This document shows positions 23,191-30,072 of a stretch of 33,263 bases of DNA, in pieces (the stretch's first letter is position 1; every line of letters starts with the position of its first letter). The DNA comes from Brevibacillus sp. Its GTDB lineage: Bacteria > Bacillota > Bacilli > Brevibacillales > Brevibacillaceae. Location of the stretch: contig JARDZO010000038.1 in NCBI GenBank assembly GCA_029240815.1, positions 1 through 33,263 of the forward strand, in the 5' to 3' direction. The notes beneath the pieces are model-generated. The model saw only the letters and a list, made by a program, of their open reading frames with translations, ran no database searches and was not told the origin of the DNA. The position numbers and the translations under genes are program-made.

Positions 23191-23793
23191 TTATGCGTCA
23201 AGCAAGCATGCCTGTAGATAGCGCATGATGGAGGCTTGCAGCCATAAGGCGAACTCCTCAGAGTATGGTTCCAGATCATAGACCTGGCGAACCATTTGAG
23301 ATTGCAAAAATGGATATGTCATTTGACTGACGACAGCCAAGACGATTCTGTCCGTGGATACGGATTGAAATTCTTCTGATGCAATGCCTATGTCAATGAC
23401 TCGGGACAATCCATGCTTCCAACGGCTGATGTAAAGGGTCAATACTTCCCTCGCCAGCATGGACTCTACACTCAATTCTCGCTGGATCAGCCTGGTGATC
23501 GGAGCGTGCTCGCACTGAAAGCGCAAGTAGAGCCCGATAATCTGTTCTAGTCGTTCGTATGGTGGTGCATCCATATATTCGATTTCCTGCTCTTCTACCA
23601 GCCGGAATAACGTATCAAAATAAGAGGCTATCAAGGTTTCCAGCACGCCCTGCTTCCCCTGGAAATGATAGGAGATGAGTGCGGAGTTCACCTGAGCCTC
23701 CTCGGCAATATGTCGAACCGATGTACCTTTGTAGCCATGTATGTCAAACAGCTTGGCCGCTGCTGACAGGATGCGCATCTTTGTCAGATCCAT
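23191..23793 (-). CDS. refZ: TetR-family DNA-binding protein, RefZ (YttP)-like
   Basis: A 200-residue TetR-type protein. The N-terminal HTH is clear (GTSVRHIAEEAQVNSALISY, HFQGKQGV); the rest is the helical ligand or dimer domain. RefZ (YttP) of B. subtilis binds sites near the chromosome origin and times division at sporulation. Here the gene sits directly upstream of the ezrA-like gene, and dgcP and rpsD lie beyond, as in B. subtilis, so orthology is likely though inferred. The ATG at 23793 is chosen for AGGAGG nine bases upstream. ATTGTA at 23848-23853 (TACAAT on this strand) could be its -10. Confidence 0.78.
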   Translation of the reverse strand: MDLTKMRILSAAAKLFDIHGYKGTSVRHIAEEAQVNSALISYHFQGKQGVLETLIASYFDTLFRLVEEQEIEYMDAPPYERLEQIIGLYLRFQCEHAPITRLIQRELSVESMLAREVLTLYISRWKHGLSRVIDIGIASEEFQSVSTDRIVLAVVSQMTYPFLQSQMVRQVYDLEPYSEEFALWLQASIMRYLQACLLDA

Positions 23794-24009
23794 TGCCTCG
23801 TCCCTCCTGTATTGGTTTGTCACCAAGGCCAGTCAGGTTTCTTATCTATTGTACTGATGATTCGACGTAAAAAGATAGTCTAGTTTGTTAGTTCGACAAA
23901 GTTTTCCAGTATTCCTCCTGCGTCTGGACGAGCTATCATAAAAAAACCACTATCGAGGCTTGTTCATAGAGGAACGACCGCGTTTAAGCGGAAAGTTTTT
24001 ATTCGCTCC

Positions 24010-24041
24010 AGAATTCATAAGCCTTCGCGCTTATAAATTCT
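24010..24041 (+). promoter_or_regulatory. Long inverted repeat upstream of the secreted phosphatase-fold gene
   Basis: AGAATTCATAAGC pairs with GCTTATAAATTCT (12 of 13) around CTTCGC. It lies about 50 bp before the start codon, with no T-tract, so it is more like an operator or leader hairpin than a terminator. The rest of the 300-bp gap (23794-24092) shows a short CCGC/GCGG hairpin near 23980 and nothing else I can name. Confidence 0.5.
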
Positions 24042-24092
24042 TACACGGTAAAAAAAGCTCCCTATTTATGTCGACGTCGCAAAGGAGGTACC

Positions 24093-24956
24093 ATGAGAAA
24101 AAAATGGCTACCACTCACCTTGTGTCTCACCCTGTTTACCTTTCCGACAGGTGGAGCGCTCATTCGGAATATTGCTCCTTCCTCCGCGTCTTTGTCAAGT
24201 AATTACGCGCATCCACTGTCTGTCGTTACGTATAACATTCGGGGATGCCGAACAGATTCTGGATTTGCCGATCCCGAGCTTGTCATCGCTGCGCTCAGCG
24301 CTCTCCAAGCTGATGTCATAGCCCTGCAAGAGGTGGACATCCACCTGCCGCGCTCCCAGTTTGTGAATCAGGTCGAAGTGATAGCTAACGGGCTGAAGAT
24401 GAACTACGCCTACGGGCCATCCATCGATTTTGTGATCGGAACGTACGGCAATGCCGTGCTCAGCAAGTACCCCATTCAACATGCCGAACTCAGGAAACTC
24501 CCCGCTGATTGGGAGCCCAGAAGTATGTTGGATGTAACGGTTGACTGGAATGGCGAACCACTTCATATCATGGTTTCACATTTAGGCGTAAAAAAGTCAG
24601 AACATAGGGAACAAATTGAATCATTGCACGCTTATTTGCAAGAAAAATCATACAAGTACAGCATATTGCTCGGTGATTTCAACATGCTCCCCACCGATCC
24701 ACTGCTCGATTCTTTGCGAGGTATGTACCGCGATCCGGCCTACGAAGAGAAGCATGCACTTCGCACGCTAAAGCGTACACGTACCCCTAAAGAAATCGAT
24801 CGCATTTTCCTTTCGCCTGAGCTAGCCTTCATCGATGCCTCTGCACCTGCCATCGGGCCTTCTGATCATTATCCAGTTCAGATGAGGCTAGAGAAACCAG
24901 GATTCCCCGGGATTTCCCAACAAAGAGGCGATCTCCTCCAACTGATGTCGGAATGA
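24093..24956 (+). CDS. Secreted endonuclease/exonuclease/phosphatase-family protein
   Basis: A 287-residue protein with an N-terminal signal peptide or anchor (basic MRKKW, then LPLTLCLTLFTF). The EEP fold motifs are in order: VVTYNIRG (Asn48), IALQEVD (Glu80), YGNAVLSKYPI, VSHLGV, LLGDFNMLPTD, IDRIFLS and the final SDHYPV. This family cleaves phosphodiester or phosphomonoester bonds in nucleic acids, lipids or inositol phosphates with a divalent metal; the substrate here is unknown. AAAGGAGG five bases before the ATG makes a very strong start. The gene is monocistronic, with an inverted repeat upstream. Confidence 0.92.
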   Translation: MRKKWLPLTLCLTLFTFPTGGALIRNIAPSSASLSSNYAHPLSVVTYNIRGCRTDSGFADPELVIAALSALQADVIALQEVDIHLPRSQFVNQVEVIANGLKMNYAYGPSIDFVIGTYGNAVLSKYPIQHAELRKLPADWEPRSMLDVTVDWNGEPLHIMVSHLGVKKSEHREQIESLHAYLQEKSYKYSILLGDFNMLPTDPLLDSLRGMYRDPAYEEKHALRTLKRTRTPKEIDRIFLSPELAFIDASAPAIGPSDHYPVQMRLEKPGFPGISQQRGDLLQLMSE

Positions 24957-24965
24957 GATCGCCTC
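24925..24965. terminator. Inverted repeat between convergent genes
   Basis: GAGGCGATCTC (24925-24935) pairs perfectly with GAGATCGCCTC (24955-24965) around 19 nt. It spans the stop codon of the phosphatase-fold gene. It lacks a T-tract, so terminator function is uncertain. Confidence 0.5.
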
Positions 24966-24975
24966 TGGATGCACT

Positions 24976-25878
24976 TTATCTGGCTGTTTGACGATTCTCC
25001 GGATTGGGGAGCGGTTTGACTTTCCCGTAATTTTGCAGGTACGTTTCCACTTGGGAATGCTCGCGGACGCGTTGCCCGTTCAAATCGTACTGGGATTGGA
25101 TGGACATGTTGATCGTGGCCGGGAGCTTGCTCGTCTTGTTGTAGTAGACCGTGTATTCCGCATTCACATCCATTTGGTCCACGATCTCTTTGACATTCGG
25201 TGCTGCCTGGGATTGAATACGCGGACCTTTTTGGCCTGTCGCGCTCTTTTTCCATGCCCCATCAGACAAAGCCATCGCTAATTTCAGCCTAGGCTTGTAA
25301 GAAGCGGTAGACGTAGATTGAATCTGGGAGCCCGAAGCCTGCTCGCTCATTTGAGTCACAAGCCAGCTTTTCAACTTTGCCGGATCGAGTGTGACTCGTA
25401 CTGCTTCTACGTCGTCTTTCGGATCCTCATCCGGCAGAGGAATCACGTTCTTTTTCATTTCCGCCATCTGTTGAAACGCGTAAGCTGGATCCCAGTTATT
25501 CATTTCCTGCAGAAAGGCTCCCTGTGTATGGGCGACACTCTTCCAATTTGGATCGCTGCCCTGTTTGGCATACAACTTGTCTCCTTGTTGCAAAAGACTA
25601 AGATTGTTTACCCTATTTTCGTCTGGCATAGACAGCTTTACATTCATATAAACGGCGTCTTTATCTTTTCGTCCGGAAAAGTTAACTACGTTGCCATTTG
25701 CGCTGTTTTCCGTGAGCAACTTGGTAAGACCGTGAAATTCGTATGCATCTTGAGTAGTGAAATGATCGCTTACCTGTTCAAACGTCGAACCCGCATTTTG
25801 CTTTACCCCCATTTGATTACAGCCGCCCATGGCTGTGCATAAAAGGGTCACGAGACAAATCGTCCAACCTTTGCGCAT
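24976..25878 (-). CDS. Lipoprotein of unknown function
   Basis: A 300-residue lipoprotein: a short basic start (MRKGW), a hydrophobic stretch and a lipobox-like AMGGC with Cys20 as the likely acylated residue. The mature part is probably anchored on the outer face of the membrane. It resembles DUF6612-like Bacillales lipoproteins (SKLPATINMSIQSQYDLNG near the end; KDAVYMNVKLSMP earlier), but I am not sure of the family. No enzymatic motif is seen. The start is clear, with AAGGAGGGGTAATT before the ATG. It follows the MBL gene by 76 bp on the same strand. Confidence 0.85.
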   Translation of the reverse strand: MRKGWTICLVTLLCTAMGGCNQMGVKQNAGSTFEQVSDHFTTQDAYEFHGLTKLLTENSANGNVVNFSGRKDKDAVYMNVKLSMPDENRVNNLSLLQQGDKLYAKQGSDPNWKSVAHTQGAFLQEMNNWDPAYAFQQMAEMKKNVIPLPDEDPKDDVEAVRVTLDPAKLKSWLVTQMSEQASGSQIQSTSTASYKPRLKLAMALSDGAWKKSATGQKGPRIQSQAAPNVKEIVDQMDVNAEYTVYYNKTSKLPATINMSIQSQYDLNGQRVREHSQVETYLQNYGKVKPLPNPENRQTAR

Positions 25879-25954
25879 AATTACCCCTCCTTCACGCTAC
25901 TCTGGCAAAGCTCGTCCCTCATAGCGTTTCCGGTGAAGAAAAAGGTTATTCTCG

Positions 25955-26950
25955 CTACACGGAGTAGTACAGCACACCGTCCTGTTCTCGCACATCGATT
26001 TGATGCAAGATCATCAACAAATCAATATGCCCCAATGTTTCCGAGAGGGTAAGCGGCAGTTCTTTTTCGTACAACGTCGGGAAGAGCAGTCCCGTCAGCT
26101 CGTAGGCCGTCTTTTCTCCACGGGCGAGCAAGCGGCGAAGTGTATCTGTACGTTCCCAGTTTTTACGCAGCCGGGCGGAAATCAATTCCCGATGGTCAAA
26201 CACGGGTTCCCCATGTCCCGACAACACCTGCTCAATGTCCATATCCGCACACATTTGCAGAGCTGTCCGGTACTGCACCAACGTCAATGGGCGCACGCCG
26301 CTGCGGTCGCGTGGAGGCTCGATAAAGGCGTTGGAGGAAATCCGCTTGATAATATGGTCCCCTCCGATCATCACATGGTCAGAAGAGCGATACAAAGACA
26401 AATGGCTCTGGCTGTGGCCCGGGGTATAGAGGACTTGCCACTGGGACAAGTACGGAATAGTCTGTTCGTGCTTCAGATGTACATCAATACAACTCGTTTC
26501 CGAAAAAGTTTTCATGAGTTGGTGAAATCTTTGAATGATGTACATTTTCTCTTGAGGTACTCCGCTCTGCTTGTACAGGTCAGTAAAAAAACGATCGTGA
26601 AAGTCCATGAACTCCTCGTCGAGCTCGATATAGGGTGCCGCCAGTGGATGAGCCAGAGTCTTTGCCCCAGAGATTTGCCTGACCCGCTCCAACAGTCCGC
26701 AATGGTCTACATGATGGTGAGTGAGCACGATTTGCTCAATCTGCTCGACACCGATCCCGATCGAGCTTAGTCCGTCGGTTAGGGCCTGCCACGCTTCTTC
26801 AGTGAGTGGTCCCACGTCTATCAGGGTCAGCTTCTCGCCTTTTACAAGGTACACATTGACTGGACCGACGTTAAATGGAGTCGGTATCTCCAACCGAAAC
26901 ACATCTGGTGCCATTTCTTGCACGATTCCTCGCTGAGCGTGTGATGTCAT
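25955..26950 (-). CDS. MBL-fold metallo-hydrolase
   Basis: A 331-residue metallo-beta-lactamase-fold protein. The zinc motif LTHHHVDHCG is near residue 80, with further ligands in YTPGHSQSHLSL (His) and IGGDHI (Asp) and a late SGHGEP (His). This subgroup, compare B. subtilis YqjP, hydrolyses unknown substrates, possibly thioesters or lactones, in the cytoplasm. A C-terminal helical domain (about 250-331) is typical. The ATG at 26950 is chosen for GGGAGG seven bases upstream; the longer frame from 27016 would begin inside the terminator of the cyclase gene. Transcription therefore starts independently. Confidence 0.92.
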   Translation of the reverse strand: MTSHAQRGIVQEMAPDVFRLEIPTPFNVGPVNVYLVKGEKLTLIDVGPLTEEAWQALTDGLSSIGIGVEQIEQIVLTHHHVDHCGLLERVRQISGAKTLAHPLAAPYIELDEEFMDFHDRFFTDLYKQSGVPQEKMYIIQRFHQLMKTFSETSCIDVHLKHEQTIPYLSQWQVLYTPGHSQSHLSLYRSSDHVMIGGDHIIKRISSNAFIEPPRDRSGVRPLTLVQYRTALQMCADMDIEQVLSGHGEPVFDHRELISARLRKNWERTDTLRRLLARGEKTAYELTGLLFPTLYEKELPLTLSETLGHIDLLMILHQIDVREQDGVLYYSV

Positions 26951-26995
26951 CTGCTTTCCTCCCGTAAACCTCTCAATGATTGGCTCATTTTTTCC

Positions 26996-27027
26996 GAAAA
27001 AAGAAAAGAGAGCCAAAGTCTGGCTCT
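26996..27027 (-). terminator. Rho-independent terminator of the GGDEF gene
   Basis: On the minus strand AGAGCCA pairs with TGGCTCT, followed by a T-rich tract. It begins at the cyclase stop codon. Confidence 0.82.
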
Positions 27028-29281
27028 ATGCTAACACAACTTGGTTTCTTCCTGAATTTTTTGCTTCGTACAACGCAATATCGGCTTGATGGAACAGCGA
27101 TTCGACGCTGAGATCGAAATTCGATTCCTTGCTCCACTTGGCGAGACCGCACGAGATCGTTACCTGTGGAGACGTCTCTTGCTCGACACAATGCCGGATG
27201 CGCTCTGCAACACTATGTGCCGTGGACTTGTCCACTCGCGGCAGGTACACGGCCAGTTCCTCGCCTCCCCAACGCGCGGCGATATCACTGTCACGAATAC
27301 TGTGGCGAATCAGATTGGACACCTGTATCAATACTTCGTCCCCCACCTGATGGCCAAATGTATCATTTACATTTTTAAAGTAATCGATATCGATCAAGAT
27401 CAGGGAACCGTATCCATCCTTCTCCAGCGATGAGCGGACCCTTTCATTCAAATGTCTGCGGGTGTATAGACCGGTCAAATTATCCGTAATGACCATACGT
27501 TCCATCTCGTTGTGCAAGACTGCGTTGGTCATCGCCAGGCTGGCGTGTTGGCCGAAAATTTCGAGCAGCTTGTAGTCGTCAAAACTAAAAAAATGATAAC
27601 GGGAATCAGAGACTAGCAGCACTCCACTTATTTCGCCTTCCACAATCAGCGGCACACCCATCAACGAGCAACAAGGCAAAAGTGAGAACGGTAGAGGTCC
27701 TGCGCCTGGCTGAGCAAGCAATAACGCTTGTTTGTTTTGCAGAATTTCCTCAAACGGCTTTTCGCTTGTGTGCACTGTCTTTCCGGTGAATTCCGGCAAC
27801 GAAGACGATAGCACGTCAAAGCGGTCCTCCCCAGGTGATTTGCTCAAAATAGCACAAAACTCAGCATCAAAGGTAGCACCCATCATCGTGGTCACAAAGT
27901 CCAGTATTTCTTTTAAATCGAGGCTGCGATTCAGCTGTCGCGCCATTTCGTTGATCAGTCTCAGCTCGCGAATCAAATTTCGGGATTGCTGATAAAGCTG
28001 GGCATTCTCAAATGCGGTTCCCGCCGTATCAGCCAGGATCGCAATGTAATCTGTCTCATGCTGGCTCAAGGACAACCGCTGATCCGATGTGACTTGCAGC
28101 ACGCCGTAAATCCCTTGTTTCCCCAACAATGGAGCAGCAATCACCGTGGTAGACTGATCTTCCTCTGCCACTTTTTCTACGATCAGTCTGCCTTCCAGAT
28201 ACGCTCTCGTGCTCGTCGAAGGCTCTGCTTCCTGAAAGGAAAGCTGCTTGACTGGCGTGGTGGCATTCGGTTCGACCGTCAAGAACAGTTCGACAGACAG
28301 GTGCGGGTACAAGCTAGGGATGCTCGTCACGATTTCGTGCAAGACGTCATTCACGTCGATCGATGCCTGAATCTTGGACATGAGCTGATACAATAGGTCC
28401 TTTTTGCTGGCTTCCCTGCGCAAATCATCCGCCATAACAGCCCGCCAAAGCGCACTGCTTGCCTTTTCCCCCACTTCCTGCAAGAAAGCAACATCCCGCT
28501 CATCATACACGCAATCCATCTCATCAGATGGCAAATGGAGAAGCAACGCATAGAGTGGAATGTCATTGCACATAATCGGCACGACTACGATCCGGTTTTC
28601 TTCGAGAATGGTCGGGATCACAGGAGTTTGTCCAAAACGTGAAACGATTTGGGATATCTCACTCTGCCCCTCATCCATTTGCTGTGTCGTCACGCATTCC
28701 TGTGGGATACACAACCCGTTTTCGGACAACTTCACTGCCGAACAGTAGCCTTTTTGGATGATATCGTTGATCTGATTGATCAAGCTTTCCAATAACTCAC
28801 GCGTGGAGTCATGAAGATTGAGATCCATTACAATCTGGCTGGTCGCGTGCTGGATGTAGGCGTCATACCCCATTCGAATCATGGGCTCCAATCCTCGCAT
28901 GTAGGAAAGAAGATCAACGTCAATTTCTGACTGGGGAGCAACGATCCCGATCACGGCACGTACGCGTCCGTCATTTTCACGCAGAGGAATGGCCCCGTAT
29001 ACGTTGGGATCACCCTCCCAAGCTCTCATGACTATTTCCCCGGTGCTAGATGCCACCTCGGTCAACTCAAATACATGACCGTAAGGAACAGAGTGTAGCT
29101 TCAGGTCAAGTCCTTGAGGGTTCCAGGATTGGCCTACCTGCATCTCCATGAAGTTGATTACACGGCCCCCGGAATCTGTCAAGAAAAGGATGCCTGGGCG
29201 CTTTTCCGGCCAAGATTGCAGAATAAAATGGGCCGTGTAGGAAAAGACCGTCTCTAACTTCCCCAACATTTTACTTGACAC
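27026..29281 (-). CDS. dgcP: GAF-domain diguanylate cyclase, DgcP (YtrP)-like
   Basis: A 751-residue soluble protein with several GAF-like sensor domains (roughly 1-140, 150-290, 300-440 and 450-590) and a C-terminal GGDEF domain (about 595-751). The active site is GGEEL (672-676), an active-type variant, and the inhibitory RxxD site (RDSD, 663-666) sits five residues before it, so the enzyme should make cyclic di-GMP from GTP and be product-inhibited. DNLTGLYTRRHLNE and IDIDYFKNVNDTFGHQVGD are typical. Location near refZ, ezrA and rpsD matches dgcP (ytrP) of B. subtilis. The start is GTG at 29281 with GAGGGAG; it overlaps the phosphatase stop by 11 bp, suggesting coupled translation. Confidence 0.9.
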   Translation of the reverse strand: MSSKMLGKLETVFSYTAHFILQSWPEKRPGILFLTDSGGRVINFMEMQVGQSWNPQGLDLKLHSVPYGHVFELTEVASSTGEIVMRAWEGDPNVYGAIPLRENDGRVRAVIGIVAPQSEIDVDLLSYMRGLEPMIRMGYDAYIQHATSQIVMDLNLHDSTRELLESLINQINDIIQKGYCSAVKLSENGLCIPQECVTTQQMDEGQSEISQIVSRFGQTPVIPTILEENRIVVVPIMCNDIPLYALLLHLPSDEMDCVYDERDVAFLQEVGEKASSALWRAVMADDLRREASKKDLLYQLMSKIQASIDVNDVLHEIVTSIPSLYPHLSVELFLTVEPNATTPVKQLSFQEAEPSTSTRAYLEGRLIVEKVAEEDQSTTVIAAPLLGKQGIYGVLQVTSDQRLSLSQHETDYIAILADTAGTAFENAQLYQQSRNLIRELRLINEMARQLNRSLDLKEILDFVTTMMGATFDAEFCAILSKSPGEDRFDVLSSSLPEFTGKTVHTSEKPFEEILQNKQALLLAQPGAGPLPFSLLPCCSLMGVPLIVEGEISGVLLVSDSRYHFFSFDDYKLLEIFGQHASLAMTNAVLHNEMERMVITDNLTGLYTRRHLNERVRSSLEKDGYGSLILIDIDYFKNVNDTFGHQVGDEVLIQVSNLIRHSIRDSDIAARWGGEELAVYLPRVDKSTAHSVAERIRHCVEQETSPQVTISCGLAKWSKESNFDLSVESLFHQADIALYEAKNSGRNQVVLA

Positions 29282-29840
29282 GAGATACTCCCTCTCTCAG
29301 CATTTTCTCAAATTTCCACCGGAACATGGTGATTCCTGTATTGTCGATCTGCGTGATGCCCGTTCCCTGCTCCCCTGCGGTCACGTAATGCAAAAAACTG
29401 TTGATCAAACCGCCGTGTGACACGACGACCACTGCTTCGTCCGGGTGGTTCTGGGCCAACTCTGTCAACGCAGTCACCGCACGCTGCTGCATGTCCTCGA
29501 AAGTCTCGATCCCACAAGCAGCTTCATCTTGCGCTTCAAAACGAGCGCGGATTTCTTCGTAGGTCAATCCTTCCCATTGTCCGTAGCATCGCTCCCGCAG
29601 TGTCGACCGGGTGGAAATAGACGAACCGGATTGTTCAGCAATTCTGGACGCTGTGACACGCGCACGACTCAAATCGCTAGAGTATACGGCGTGGATCGTC
29701 TCGCCCCGGAACCGACGGGCTACCTGTTCTGCCTGGCGCAACCCCTGCTCATTCAAGTCGATATCACTGTGACCTTGAATGCGCCTGATCTGATTCCATT
29801 CTGTTTCTCCGTGGCGGACGAGGTACATGATGGTTTCCAA
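29271..29840 (-). CDS. Histidine phosphatase family protein
   Basis: A protein of about 189 residues of the phosphoglycerate-mutase-like superfamily. The phosphohistidine motif is at the start (YLVRHGETEWN), followed by YSSDLSRAR, an acidic ERCYGQWEG and the second His in VVVVSHGGL. Members remove phosphate from sugars, nucleotides or cofactor precursors; the substrate here is unknown. A TTG at 29840, nine bases after AAAGGAG, is the best start; an ATG 12 bp later is the more conventional start but too far from the site. The downstream cyclase gene overlaps its stop codon, so the two form an operon. A TATAAT (minus strand, 29885-29890) may be its -10. Confidence 0.9.
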   Translation of the reverse strand: METIMYLVRHGETEWNQIRRIQGHSDIDLNEQGLRQAEQVARRFRGETIHAVYSSDLSRARVTASRIAEQSGSSISTRSTLRERCYGQWEGLTYEEIRARFEAQDEAACGIETFEDMQQRAVTALTELAQNHPDEAVVVVSHGGLINSFLHYVTAGEQGTGITQIDNTGITMFRWKFEKMLREGVSRVK

Positions 29841-29968
29841 GACGATAATCTCCTTTGGCAATCTTTCTATTGATAGTACTTTTTATTATATAAGATGCTT
29901 ATACGCAATTCTAGATTGATCAAAAAACATTTGGGACAAAATTCCCATAATTCTTCCTTGCTTTTCCC

Positions 29969-29985
29969 TTGAAACTAGATTTCAA
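29969..29985 (+). promoter_or_regulatory. Palindrome upstream of the SLH protein gene
   Basis: TTGAAA-CTAGA-TTTCAA is a perfect 6-bp inverted repeat around 5 bp, about 90 bp before the start codon. Its left half could also serve as a -35, but no matching -10 was found. It may be an operator. Confidence 0.35.
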
Positions 29986-30072
29986 CCTTTTTCTTGTAGA
30001 AGGTGAAACGCCATCTCCCTCTAGCACGTCAGAGTGGTAAGTGAAAATATTGACATCGTTGGAGGGGTTTAC

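Noticed and set aside
23870..24092. Riboswitch ahead of the secreted phosphatase-fold gene
   Set aside because: I compared it by eye with c-di-GMP and guanidine riboswitch cores and saw no conserved core or expression platform; only the inverted repeat is solid.
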